Shown here: one piece after another, positions 42,376 through 51,376 of the stretch
Layout: each line of letters starts with the position of its first letter
How positions within the stretch are numbered: position 1 is the stretch's first letter
Assembly: GCF_007431345.1 (NCBI RefSeq)
Contig: NZ_CP041730.1
Span: 3,658,001-3,722,000, forward strand
Origin: Chitinimonas arctica
GTDB lineage: Bacteria; Pseudomonadota; Gammaproteobacteria; Burkholderiales; Chitinimonadaceae
Length of the DNA stretch: 64,000 nucleotides
Direction of reading: 5' to 3'
Notes under the pieces: generated by a model
The model's database searches: none
Told to the model about the DNA's origin: nothing
The model's input: the letters and a program-made list of their open reading frames with translations, nothing else
Position numbers and translations under genes: made by a program

Positions 42376-42407
42376 AAGGCGCGCTCCCATCGGGACGCGC
42401 CTTTTTA
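42376..42407 (+). terminator. Terminator after rpmF
   Basis: AAGGCGCG pairs with CGCGCCTT, with TCCC/GGGA pairing inside, followed by T residues. It should limit read-through into plsX. Confidence 0.82.
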
Positions 42408-42477
42408 GTTTCATGCCGATCATTACCATGAAAGACTGTGCAATTGCCGATGGGGTCCTCCCGCGCGGCGGTATGGT

Positions 42478-43530
42478 ATGACGATGAGTAGCCAGATGGA
42501 AATAACAGTCTCGATCGATGCAATGGGCGGCGATCATGGTGCGCATGTCACCGTGCCGGCCGCGCTCAAATTCCTCAAGGCCCATCCCGATGTCAACGTG
42601 GTGTTGGTCGGGCTGGGCGATGCCATCGAGGCGGAGCTGAAGGCCCGCCATGCGAGCGCGGGCCCGCGCCTGCGCGTACACCATGCCAGCGAGGTGGTGG
42701 CGATGGATGAAGCGCCGCAGCTGGCCTTGAAGAACAAGAAGGATTCCTCCATGCGCGTCGCCATCAACCTGGTAAAGACGGGCGAGGCGCATGCGTGCGT
42801 TTCGGCCGGCAATACCGGCGCCCTGATGGCAACCGCCCGTTTTGTGCTGAAGATGCTGCCGGGTATCGAACGTCCGGCCATCGCCAAGATGTTGCCGACC
42901 ATGCGCGGTTCCAGCTGTGTGCTGGACCTGGGCGCCAATGTCGATTGCACGCCTGCCCAGCTCTACCAGTTCGGCGTGATGGGGGCCATGCTGTTCGGCG
43001 CGCTCAACCACCGCGATAACCCGTCGGTGGGCCTGCTCAATATCGGCTCGGAAGAGATCAAGGGCAACGATGCGGTGAAGGAGGCGGCTGAATTGCTGCG
43101 CGCCTCCAAGTTGAATTTCTACGGCAATGTCGAAGGCGACGATATCTACAAGGGCACCGTCGATGTGGTCGTATGCGACGGCTTTACCGGCAATGTCGCG
43201 TTGAAGACATCAGAGGGCCTGGCCAAGATGATCGGTCAGTTCCTCCGCGAGGAATTCTCCAAGAGCTGGTGGCGTAAATTGATCGCCGTGGTGGCCGCGC
43301 CGGTGTTGCTGAGCTTCCGCCACCGCATGGACCCCCGCCGCCTGAACGGCGCCAGCCTGCTCGGTTTGCGCGGCATCGTGGTGAAGAGCCATGGCGGTGC
43401 CGACAGCTTTGCCTTTTATTGCGCTTTGGAGCAGGCGCTGGAAGAAGCGCGCTCCGGCGTGCTGCACAAGATTACCGAAACCCTGGCCAGCCACACGGCC
43501 TTGACCGCCACTCCGGCGGAACCCGAATGA
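42478..43530 (+). CDS. plsX: Phosphate acyltransferase PlsX
   Basis: It makes acyl-phosphate from acyl-ACP and phosphate, the entry to phospholipid synthesis. The 350-residue protein has VSIDAMGGDHG at the start and HACVSAGNTGALMATARFVL in the centre. Typical PlsX segments DLGANVDCTPAQLYQFGVMG and DVVVCDGFTGNVALKTSEG follow. A start at a slightly later ATG is possible. It heads the fatty-acid cluster. Confidence 0.95.
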   Translation: MTMSSQMEITVSIDAMGGDHGAHVTVPAALKFLKAHPDVNVVLVGLGDAIEAELKARHASAGPRLRVHHASEVVAMDEAPQLALKNKKDSSMRVAINLVKTGEAHACVSAGNTGALMATARFVLKMLPGIERPAIAKMLPTMRGSSCVLDLGANVDCTPAQLYQFGVMGAMLFGALNHRDNPSVGLLNIGSEEIKGNDAVKEAAELLRASKLNFYGNVEGDDIYKGTVDVVVCDGFTGNVALKTSEGLAKMIGQFLREEFSKSWWRKLIAVVAAPVLLSFRHRMDPRRLNGASLLGLRGIVVKSHGGADSFAFYCALEQALEEARSGVLHKITETLASHTALTATPAEPE

Positions 43531-43641
43531 GCGCGCGGGCCTCGACGCCCCGCGTGTTATCAACGACCTGCGCGGCAATGTTCCGCGCGGGCGAATTCCA
43601 AGCGAACCCATGCCGACCCGGCATTGGATGGAGAGACCGAC

Positions 43642-44601
43642 GTGCCGTATTCCCGTATCGTGGGGACGGGCAGCTACCTGCCCGCCCGTATCCTCAGCAA
43701 TGCCGAACTCGCCCAGCAAGTCGATACCAGCGACGAGTGGATCGTCAGCCGTACCGGCATCCGCCAGCGCCATATCGCGGCCGACGACGAACTGACCAGC
43801 GACCTGGCCCTCAAGGCCAGCCTGGCGGCCCTGGCGTCCGCCGGCGTGGCGCCCGCCGAACTGGACCTGATCATTGTCGCCACCACCACGCCCGATGTGG
43901 TGTTTCCAGGCACCGCCTGCATCCTGCAGGACAAGCTGGGCGTGCATGGCTGCCCGGCATTCGACGTGCAGGCGGTGTGCGCCGGTTTCGTCTATGCATT
44001 GACCACGGCCGATCAATACATCCGCACCGGTATGGCCAAGACGGTGCTGGTGGTGGGGGCGGAAGTATTCTCGCGCATTCTCAACTGGGAAGATCGCGCC
44101 ACCTGCGTGCTGTTCGGCGATGGTGCCGGCGCGGTCGTGCTGAAGGCGTCGGAGGAGCCCGGCGTACTGGTCTGCAAGCTCAAGGCGGATGGGCGCTACC
44201 GCCATATCCTCACCACCCCGGCCAGCATCATGCATGGCGATGTCAGCGGCAAACCCTTCCTGCATATGGATGGACCGGCGGTGTTCAAGTTCGCCGTCAA
44301 GGCCTTGGCCGAATTGGCCACCGAAACGCTGGCCGCCGCCGGCCTGCCGCAGTCCGAGCTCGATTGGCTGGTGCCGCACCAGGCCAATCTGCGAATAATC
44401 GAGTCGACCGCCAAGCATTTGGGCCTCAGTATGGACAAGGTCGTGGTGACGCTGGACCGGCACGGCAATACCTCGGCGGCGTCGATTCCGCTGGCTTTCG
44501 ACGAAGCGGCCAAAGCTGGCCGATTCAAGCCTGGCGAGCTCCTGCTGCTGGAAGGCATAGGCGGAGGATTCGCCTGGGGATCGGTACTGCTGCGTTGGTA
44601 G
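43642..44601 (+). CDS. fabH: 3-oxoacyl-ACP synthase III
   Basis: It condenses acetyl-CoA with malonyl-ACP to start fatty acid synthesis. The GTG start at 43642 has GGAGAG upstream and gives the standard 319 residues. The catalytic triad is visible: Cys113 in VQAVCAGFVY, His in WLVPHQANLRI and Asn in DRHGNTSAASIPLA. The C-terminal GGGFAWGSVLLRW is typical. Confidence 0.96.
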   Translation: MPYSRIVGTGSYLPARILSNAELAQQVDTSDEWIVSRTGIRQRHIAADDELTSDLALKASLAALASAGVAPAELDLIIVATTTPDVVFPGTACILQDKLGVHGCPAFDVQAVCAGFVYALTTADQYIRTGMAKTVLVVGAEVFSRILNWEDRATCVLFGDGAGAVVLKASEEPGVLVCKLKADGRYRHILTTPASIMHGDVSGKPFLHMDGPAVFKFAVKALAELATETLAAAGLPQSELDWLVPHQANLRIIESTAKHLGLSMDKVVVTLDRHGNTSAASIPLAFDEAAKAGRFKPGELLLLEGIGGGFAWGSVLLRW

Positions 44602-44709
44602 GAGAGGGGCGCACAATCTCGAACAAGCGCCTGCTTGCTAGCGGTCGCCACGGCGTAGCGGTACTATCCGCGCGCTTTTGACGTCAACGCCGCCGAAAAA
44701 GGGAGACGC

Positions 44710-45366
44710 GTGTTCAAGATCTACGGTTCGCCGTTTTCGAATTACCACAATAAGGTCAAGCTCGCCCTGCTGGAAAAGGGCGTGGCCTTCGAGGAGGTCA
44801 CCACCGCGCCATCGCGCCGGGACGACTTCCTGGCCCGTTGCCCCACCGGCAAGATCCCGTTCTTCGAGGTGGCCGGCGGCGGCTTCTGTGAAAGCCAGGC
44901 CGCCCTGGAGTACCTGGAAGAATGCTATCCGGCCGTCCCGCTGCTGCCGGCCGACGCGCTGGCCCGGGCCAAGGTGCGCGAGCTGATCCAGGTGCTGGAG
45001 CAGGACGTGGAGCTGGTGGCGCGCCGCCTGCTGCGCCATGCCCAGTTCGGCGCCCCCCTGGCCGAGGCGGTGAAGGAGGAGGTCGCCGTCCAGCTGGATG
45101 CCGGCCTCGCTTCGTTCGGCCGTCTGGCAAGCTTTTCTCCCTGGGTGATGGGCGACACCTTCACCCTGGCCGATTGCGCCGCTGCGGTGCATATACCGCT
45201 TACCACCCGGATTACCACGGCAGTCTATGGTCGCGACTGGTTCGCCGATCTGCCGGTGGCCGCCTATCTGGCCCAAATGAAACTACGTCCGGCCTACCAG
45301 GCCGTGCGTGCCGACCTGGCCGCCGCCAAAGCTGCGCGGCAGGATGCGGACAAGACAAGGAAATGA
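44710..45366 (+). CDS. Glutathione S-transferase-family protein
   Basis: The 218-residue protein has an N-terminal thioredoxin-like domain (FKIYGSPFSNYHNKVKLALL, then CPTGKIPFFEV with the cis-Pro and ESQAALEYLEE). A helical C-terminal domain follows (MGDTFTLADCAAAVHIP). It starts at GTG after GGGAGA. Its stop overlaps the fabD ATG (ATGA), so it is translated together with the fatty-acid genes. Its role there is unknown. Thiol protection or lipid peroxide removal are guesses. Confidence 0.88.
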   Translation: MFKIYGSPFSNYHNKVKLALLEKGVAFEEVTTAPSRRDDFLARCPTGKIPFFEVAGGGFCESQAALEYLEECYPAVPLLPADALARAKVRELIQVLEQDVELVARRLLRHAQFGAPLAEAVKEEVAVQLDAGLASFGRLASFSPWVMGDTFTLADCAAAVHIPLTTRITTAVYGRDWFADLPVAAYLAQMKLRPAYQAVRADLAAAKAARQDADKTRK

Positions 45367-46295
45367 CCGTGAAACTCGCATTCGTCTTCCCCGGCCAGGG
45401 CTCGCAGGCCCTGGGCATGCTCAACGCCTACGCCGATCTGCCGGTCGTGCGCGATACCCTCGCCGAAGCGAGCGCCGCGCTCGGTTTTGATCTGGCCGCC
45501 ATGATCGCCGACGGTCCGCGTGAAGCACTGGATGCCACGGTGAACACCCAGCCGGCCATGCTGGCCGCGGGTGTAGCCACCTATCGTGCCTGGCTGGCCA
45601 GCGGCGGCCGCGTACCGGATGTACTGGCCGGACACAGCCTCGGTGAATATGCCGCCCTGGTGGCGGCCGGCGCCCTGGATTTCGCCGATGCCATCCGCCT
45701 GGTCAGGCTACGGGCCGAAGCCATGCAGGATGCCGTGCCGGTCGGGCAGGGCGGCATGGCCGCCATCCTGGGGCTGGACGATGACGCCATCCGGGCGGCC
45801 TGCGCCGAAGCGGCCCAGGGCGACGTGGTGGAGGCGGTCAACTACAACTCGCCTGGCCAAGTGGTCATTGCCGGCAGCCGTGCCGCCGTCGATCGCGCCT
45901 GCGAGGCCTGTAAGGCCCTTGGCGCCAAGCGTGCGCTACCCTTGCCTGTGTCGGTGCCGGCGCATTGCGCGCTGATGCTGCCGGCCGCTACCCGGCTGGC
46001 GACGGCGCTGGCCGGGATCGAAGTCCGTGCGCCGGGCATCCCGGTGATCCACAACGCCGATGTCGCCGCCTACGACGACCCGGCCCAAATCAAGGATGCG
46101 CTGGCGCGCCAGCTGCACAGTCCGGTACGCTGGGTGGAAACGATCACCCTGCTGGCGAACCAAGGCGTGACGCTGGTGGTCGAATGTGGGCCCGGCAAGG
46201 TATTGGCCGGTTTGAACAAACGTATCGTCGCAGGCCTGAACAGCGTCGCGCTGACCGAGCCCGCCGCCTTCGACACCCTCAAGGCCGCACTTTGA
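45363..46295 (+). CDS. fabD: Malonyl-CoA:ACP transacylase
   Basis: It loads malonate onto ACP. The 310-residue protein starts VKLAFVFPGQGSQALGM. The nucleophile Ser92 lies in GHSLGEYAAL, QPAMLAAG is upstream, and the conserved His lies in VPAHCALM. The long frame starts at 44922, but the ATG at 45363 gives the normal N-terminus and overlaps the upstream GST stop. Confidence 0.96.
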   Translation: MTVKLAFVFPGQGSQALGMLNAYADLPVVRDTLAEASAALGFDLAAMIADGPREALDATVNTQPAMLAAGVATYRAWLASGGRVPDVLAGHSLGEYAALVAAGALDFADAIRLVRLRAEAMQDAVPVGQGGMAAILGLDDDAIRAACAEAAQGDVVEAVNYNSPGQVVIAGSRAAVDRACEACKALGAKRALPLPVSVPAHCALMLPAATRLATALAGIEVRAPGIPVIHNADVAAYDDPAQIKDALARQLHSPVRWVETITLLANQGVTLVVECGPGKVLAGLNKRIVAGLNSVALTEPAAFDTLKAAL

Positions 46296-46573
46296 ATCGC
46301 ATCATCGCTACCTACCAAAGCATGCGCCTGGCGGACAAGCTGTTCGTGCCGGTGGCCTTGCTATTGGCCGTGTTGCGGCTATCCGATGGTGTACGGCATG
46401 GGCAGGTGTGGGCCTTTGCCGCCGGTATCGGTTTCGCCGCCTACGCCGTGGGGAAATTCCTGCAATACCATGACGCCGAGACCCGCGCGGCGGGTGGCCG
46501 GGCCATGACGCTGCAAGCGGCGGGCATAGGCTTATGGCTGGCATCCATGATCTGGCGGTTTGCCGTCGATTGA
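46292..46573 (+). CDS. Small membrane protein between fabD and fabG
   Basis: The 93-residue protein (83 if the ATG at 46322 is used) has three hydrophobic stretches: FVPVALLLAVLRL, VWAFAAGIGFAAYAVG and LQAAGIGLWLASMIW. The TTG at 46292 overlaps the fabD stop (TTGA), which suggests coupling. No family is recognised. Position inside the fab cluster suggests co-expression with lipid synthesis. Confidence 0.6.
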   Translation: MNRIIATYQSMRLADKLFVPVALLLAVLRLSDGVRHGQVWAFAAGIGFAAYAVGKFLQYHDAETRAAGGRAMTLQAAGIGLWLASMIWRFAVD

Positions 46574-46601
46574 TTTTTACTCGCAACAAGGAATACGACG
46601 C

Positions 46602-47345
46602 ATGTCTCTGCAAGGCAAAGTCGCGCTGGTTACCGGCGCATCGCGCGGCATCGGTCGTGCCATCGCCGAAACGCTGGCGCGCGATGGGGCGACCGTGATC
46701 GGCACCGCCACCAGCGCAGCCGGCGCACAAGCCATTACGGACTATCTGCAGGCCGCCGGCCTGGGTGGCATCGGCCTGGCGCTGGACGTCAACGACAGCG
46801 CCGCCGTCGAAGCGGCCCTGGCCGAGATCGAAAAGCAACACGGTCCTATCGCTTTACTGGTCAACAACGCCGGCATCACGCGCGATCAATTGCTGATGCG
46901 CATGAAGGAAGACGACTGGGATGCAGTGCTGGATACCAATCTCCGTTCGGTATATCGGCTGTCCAAAGCGGTATTGCGTGGCATGATGAAGGCCCGCTGG
47001 GGCCGCATCATCAGTATTGCCTCGGTGGTCGGCAGCGCCGGCTCGGCGGGGCAAACCAACTACGCCGCCGCCAAGGCTGGCATGATGGGTTTCACCAAGT
47101 CGCTGGCACGCGAGGTGGGAAGCCGCAATATCACGGTGAACTGCGTGGCGCCCGGCTTTATCGATACCGATATGACGGCGGGCCTCGCGGACGACTACAA
47201 GCAGAAGCTGTTGACCCAGATTCCGCTGGAGCGGCTGGGCCAACCACAGGAGATCGCCGATGCGGTCGGTTTCCTCGCCAGCGACAAAGCTGCTTACGTG
47301 ACCGGCACCACGCTGCACGTGAACGGCGGCATGTTTATGAATTAA
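46602..47345 (+). CDS. fabG: 3-oxoacyl-ACP reductase
   Basis: This NADPH-dependent reductase works on beta-ketoacyl-ACP. The 247-residue SDR protein has VTGASRGIGRAIAE (cofactor loop), NNAGITRDQLLMRM, the Ser-Tyr-Lys triad in SIASVVGSAGSAGQTNYAAA plus the following Lys, and CVAPGFIDTDMT. The ATG at 46602 has AAGGA upstream and gives the normal start. Confidence 0.96.
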   Translation: MSLQGKVALVTGASRGIGRAIAETLARDGATVIGTATSAAGAQAITDYLQAAGLGGIGLALDVNDSAAVEAALAEIEKQHGPIALLVNNAGITRDQLLMRMKEDDWDAVLDTNLRSVYRLSKAVLRGMMKARWGRIISIASVVGSAGSAGQTNYAAAKAGMMGFTKSLAREVGSRNITVNCVAPGFIDTDMTAGLADDYKQKLLTQIPLERLGQPQEIADAVGFLASDKAAYVTGTTLHVNGGMFMN

Positions 47346-47436
47346 CGGGGGAATTTCCCCTTTTACTTGCGTGACGCGTTTTTTGCTAGAATGCGGGCGC
47401 TTTTGACCATCCAACACGAAAGGCTTGGGTTCAAGA

Positions 47437-47676
47437 ATGGAAAATATCGAACAACGCGTGAAGAAGATCGTCGCCGAGCAATTGGGCGTCAACGAAGCCG
47501 ACATCAAAATCGACTCCTCTTTCGTTGAAGACCTGGGTGCCGACTCCCTCGACACCGTTGAACTCGTGATGGCGCTCGAAGAAGAATTCGAGTGCGAAAT
47601 TCCGGATGAAGAAGCCGAAAAGATCACCAATGTTCAGCAGGCCATCGACTACGTCAAGGGTCACCCGGCTAAGTAA
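47437..47676 (+). CDS. acpP: Acyl carrier protein
   Basis: The 79-residue acidic protein carries growing acyl chains on a phosphopantetheine arm at Ser37 (LGADSLDTVELVMALEE). It starts MENIEQRVKKIVAEQLG, the standard AcpP start. TAGAAT about 50 bp upstream could be a -10 box for separate strong expression. Confidence 0.97.
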   Translation: MENIEQRVKKIVAEQLGVNEADIKIDSSFVEDLGADSLDTVELVMALEEEFECEIPDEEAEKITNVQQAIDYVKGHPAK

Positions 47677-47730
47677 GCGTGATGGGTGATACGCCATGCC
47701 CCCTGTGGACATGGGCCAGTTGAACCGGAC

Positions 47731-47765
47731 AAGACCCCTGTGCGATAGCATCGTGCAGGGGTCTT
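47731..47765 (+). terminator. Stem-loop between acpP and fabF
   Basis: AAGACCCCTG (47731-47740) pairs perfectly with CAGGGGTCTT (47756-47765). Few T follow, so it may be a partial terminator or an RNA-stabilising hairpin that keeps acpP mRNA abundant. Confidence 0.55.
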
Positions 47766-47871
47766 GTTGTATAAATCGCTTGATTTGAGCAGTTGCTAGT
47801 TCGGCAACGGTAGCGCGCCCGGCCGTCGATCGTCGGTGCGGCCGCCAAGCCATATGATTAGGAAGACAGCT

Positions 47872-49110
47872 ATGTCCAAACGCAGAGTCGTCGTTACCGG
47901 CCTGGGTCTTATTTCGCCAATCGGCAACGACGTCGCCACCGGCTGGGGCAATCTGCTCGCCGGGATGTCCGGTGTCAGCCGCATCACCCGCTTCGACGCC
48001 AGCGACCTGGCCTGCCAGATCGCCGCCGAAGTAAAGGGTTTCGATGTAAGCCAGTACATGTCGGCCAAGGATGCACGCCGCATGGACCTGTTCATGCATT
48101 ACGGCATTGCCGCCGCTTTCCAGGCCGTGGCCGACGCCGGCCTGGACGATGCCGGCATCGATCCGAACCGTATCGGCGTCAATATCGGCTCGGGCATCGG
48201 CGGCTTGGGCATGATAGAAGACACCGACGGTGTCCTCCGCGAGCAGGGCCCGCGCAAGGTCACACCGTTTTTCATTCCCGGCACCATCATCAATATGGTG
48301 GCGGGCCAGGTATCGATCATGAAGGGCTTTCGCGGCCCTACCTATGGCATCGTCTCGGCCTGTACCACCGGTGCGCATTGCATCGGCGACGCAGCCCGCA
48401 TGATCCAGTACGGCGATGCGGACGTGATGGTGGCGGGTGGGGCGGAAAGCGCCATTACCCGGTTGGGCATCGCCGGCTTTGCCTCGGCACGGGCGATGTC
48501 CACCCGCAACGATGACCCGGCCACGGCCTCGCGTCCCTGGGATACCGGCCGCGACGGCTTTGTGATGGGCGAGGGTGCCGGTGTGCTGGTGCTGGAAGAG
48601 TACGAACACGCCAAGAAGCGTGGCGCCACCATCTATGCCGAACTGGCCGGTTTTGGCATGAGCAGCGATGCCTACCATATGACCGCTCCCAGCGAAGACG
48701 GCGAAGGCGCCGCGCGCGGCATGAGCAATGCACTCAAGGACGCCGGCCTCAACGCCGACCAGGTGCAGTACGTGAATGCGCACGGGACCTCCACGCCGCT
48801 GGGCGACCTGGCCGAAACCGTCGCCATCAAGCGCTGCTTCGGCGACCACGCCGGCAAGCTGGCGGTGAACTCGACCAAGTCCATGGTTGGCCATCTCCTG
48901 GGCGGGGCAGGGGGCGTTGAAGCGGTGTACTCCGCCTTGGCCATCCACCATCAGGTCAGCCCGCCCACCATCAATCTGCATGACCAGGACCCGGCCTGCG
49001 ATCTCGACTACGTGGCCAACACGGCGCGCGAGATGCGGATCGATGTTGCCATGTCCAACTCCTTCGGCTTTGGCGGTACCAACGGTACGCTGGTGTTCAA
49101 GCGGGTTTAA
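47872..49110 (+). CDS. fabF: 3-oxoacyl-ACP synthase II
   Basis: This elongating condensing enzyme has 412 residues. It starts SKRRVVVTGLGLISPIGND. Cys164 lies in VSACTTGAHCIGDA, and the two His lie in VNAHGTSTPLGD and KSMVGHLLGGAGG. The ending SFGFGGTNGTLVFKRV is diagnostic. AGGA precedes the ATG. Confidence 0.97.
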   Translation: MSKRRVVVTGLGLISPIGNDVATGWGNLLAGMSGVSRITRFDASDLACQIAAEVKGFDVSQYMSAKDARRMDLFMHYGIAAAFQAVADAGLDDAGIDPNRIGVNIGSGIGGLGMIEDTDGVLREQGPRKVTPFFIPGTIINMVAGQVSIMKGFRGPTYGIVSACTTGAHCIGDAARMIQYGDADVMVAGGAESAITRLGIAGFASARAMSTRNDDPATASRPWDTGRDGFVMGEGAGVLVLEEYEHAKKRGATIYAELAGFGMSSDAYHMTAPSEDGEGAARGMSNALKDAGLNADQVQYVNAHGTSTPLGDLAETVAIKRCFGDHAGKLAVNSTKSMVGHLLGGAGGVEAVYSALAIHHQVSPPTINLHDQDPACDLDYVANTAREMRIDVAMSNSFGFGGTNGTLVFKRV

Positions 49111-49225
49111 ATGGATTGGCGAGGTAGGGGAGGCATCGCGAAATACGGACATTGCGCAAGCTGACGCTTGCCAAACCCGGGCTCACACGGGAGACTGCGC
49201 AGCGTTTCCCTCAGCCTGTCGTGCG

Positions 49226-50536
49226 ATGCCTACCCTAGCGCTTACTGCCGCGCCCGATCTTCTGGCGCTGGCGGCGGCCCATCCGGCCGTATTTCCGTAT
49301 CTACTGCAGTCGGCCGGCGATAACGGCTGGGATATCCTGTTTGCCCTACCCGAGGCGGTGCGCGTGTATGCCGCCCACGAGGGGCGGGACTTGCAGGCCG
49401 ATCTGGCGGCCATCCAGGTGGCGCCGCGAGCGGAAGGCAACCGTTCAGCCCGTATACCCTTTACCGGCGGCTGGTTCACCTATCTCGGTTACGAATGGCT
49501 GGAGACGCTGGAACCCCGTGTCGCAGCCCGAGCCGACGATGGGTTTCCCTTGGGACTGCTGGCGCGCGTGCCGGCTGCCATCGCGCTGGACCGGCATAGC
49601 GGCCAGGCCCATCTGGTGGCGGAAACCGACGAACAGATGGCCCGCCTGCAAGCCTTGCTGGCCGAACCGGTGGATTTCAGCGCCAAGCACATCGTGCTGG
49701 CCGGCTTGAGCGAAGACGACCCGCAAGCCTTTCTCGACGGCGCGCTGCGCTGCAAGCAATACATCCGCGATGGCGATGTATTCCAGGTCAATCTCTCGCG
49801 TGGATGGGATGCGCAGCTGGGCGGCGGCGCCGGACCGCTGGATCTGTTCGCCCGTTTGCGCCAAGCCAATCCGGCGCCGTTCTCGGCCTATGTCGATTTC
49901 GGCGGCGGGCAGGCCGTGGTCAGTTCCTCGCCGGAGCGGCTGGTTCGTATCGACCACCACGCCAGGGTGGAAACCAGGCCCATCGCCGGCACCCATCCCC
50001 GCTCGGCCGATCCGCTTGAAGACGAAGCACAGAAGGCGCGCATGCTGGCATCCGCCAAGGAGCGGGCCGAACATATCATGCTGATCGACCTGGAGCGCAA
50101 CGACCTGGGGCGCCTTGCCGTGCCGGGCACCGTCAAGGTCGATGCGCTGATGGAGGTGAGCAGCTACACCTATGTCCATCATCTGGAATCGACCGTCAGC
50201 TGCACCATCCAGTCCGGCCGCAATGTGGCCGACGTGGTGCGCGCCCTGTTCCCCGGCGGCACCATCACCGGTTGTCCCAAGGTGCGCTGCATGCAGATCA
50301 TCCGGGAGTTGGAAGACCGGCCGCGCCGCGCCTATACCGGCAGTCTCGGCTATATCAACCTGGATGGGTCGCTGGATCTGAATATTCTGATCCGCACCTT
50401 TATGCAGGACGGCGATATGCTGTATTTCCGCGCCGGCGCCGGCATCGTGGCCGATAGCGATCCGGACCGTGAACTGCAGGAGACCCGTGCCAAGGCGCGG
50501 GGATTGTTGCGCGCCCTGGGTATCCACCATTCGTAG
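49226..50536 (+). CDS. pabB: Aminodeoxychorismate synthase component I
   Basis: It aminates chorismate to 4-amino-4-deoxychorismate for p-aminobenzoate and folate. The 436-residue protein has DGDVFQVNLSRG, ETRPIAGTHPRSADPLED and HIMLIDLERNDLGRL. FPGGTITGCPKVRCMQII carries the lysine-containing motif typical of PabB and not of TrpE. The longer frame upstream overlaps fabF and is not used. It is the first gene of a pabB-hydrolase-pabC set. Confidence 0.93.
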   Translation: MPTLALTAAPDLLALAAAHPAVFPYLLQSAGDNGWDILFALPEAVRVYAAHEGRDLQADLAAIQVAPRAEGNRSARIPFTGGWFTYLGYEWLETLEPRVAARADDGFPLGLLARVPAAIALDRHSGQAHLVAETDEQMARLQALLAEPVDFSAKHIVLAGLSEDDPQAFLDGALRCKQYIRDGDVFQVNLSRGWDAQLGGGAGPLDLFARLRQANPAPFSAYVDFGGGQAVVSSSPERLVRIDHHARVETRPIAGTHPRSADPLEDEAQKARMLASAKERAEHIMLIDLERNDLGRLAVPGTVKVDALMEVSSYTYVHHLESTVSCTIQSGRNVADVVRALFPGGTITGCPKVRCMQIIRELEDRPRRAYTGSLGYINLDGSLDLNILIRTFMQDGDMLYFRAGAGIVADSDPDRELQETRAKARGLLRALGIHHS

Positions 50537-50567
50537 GAACAGCAGTCGCTTGGATAGGAGAGCGAGC

Positions 50568-51374
50568 ATGTCGGGCAAACTGGCACGCCTTGTCGGCGTA
50601 TTGGGGTTGACTGTGGTGACATTGAATAGCGCTTTTGCCGAGGAAAAGCCGGCAGGCGCCGCCGGTACCATCAGCCTCGATACACCGCGCGGCGCCAAGC
50701 TGGAACTGATCGCCGACCTACCGGAGGGCAAAGGGCCATTCCCGGCGCTGATCCTGGCGCCGGGCACCCTTTACCATATGCGCCAACCGCTGCTGGCACG
50801 CCTCGCGGAGGACCTGCGCGGCCGGGGCGTGGCCGTGCTGCGCTTCGATTGGGCTTATTTCAGCCGGGACAAGAAGTCAGGCCTGCCCGGCGAAGGCAAT
50901 GCCGACGAGCTGGAGGATATGCGCACGGTGCTGAATTTCGCCCGTCAGGACAAGCGCCTGGACGGCAAGCGAATGATGCTGGGCGGCAAATCGCTGGGCT
51001 CCCTGGTGGGCTGGCGGGTCTTTCGGTCCGCGCCGGAGCTGCAAGCCGCGCTGCTGCTCACGCCGGTATGCAGCCGTGAGAATCAACAGGGTGTGCCGGT
51101 AGCCGAAATGGATGCCAATTACCCTGGATTGGCGGAGGAAAAGCGTCCGCTGGCGCTGGTTTCCGGCGAGCGCGACCCGCTCTGCCACAATCCCATCTTG
51201 TACAGCGCCTTGAGCCGGGCCGTTCGGCCGGTGCGGGTAAGCATTATCGGCGGCGACCACGGTTTCCGCCTCGGCGATGGCAAGGATGCCGCCACCCTGG
51301 CGCAGAACGAGCGCAACCTGGCCCTGGCGGTCCATGCCGCCAGCGATTTTGTGCTCACCGTCCTCAAGCCTTGA
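50568..51374 (+). CDS. Exported alpha/beta hydrolase
   Basis: The 268-residue protein has a probable Sec signal peptide (GVLGLTVVTLNSAFA). Its hydrolase fold resembles the dienelactone hydrolase/KANL3-Tex30 group: GPFPALILAPGTLYHM, GRGVAVLRFDWAYFS, the nucleophile in MLGGKSLGSLVGWRV, SGERDPLCHNP and GGDHGFRL with the His. The substrate is unknown. It sits between pabB and pabC, but no folate role is evident. Confidence 0.82.
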   Translation: MSGKLARLVGVLGLTVVTLNSAFAEEKPAGAAGTISLDTPRGAKLELIADLPEGKGPFPALILAPGTLYHMRQPLLARLAEDLRGRGVAVLRFDWAYFSRDKKSGLPGEGNADELEDMRTVLNFARQDKRLDGKRMMLGGKSLGSLVGWRVFRSAPELQAALLLTPVCSRENQQGVPVAEMDANYPGLAEEKRPLALVSGERDPLCHNPILYSALSRAVRPVRVSIIGGDHGFRLGDGKDAATLAQNERNLALAVHAASDFVLTVLKP

Positions 51375-51376
51375 AC

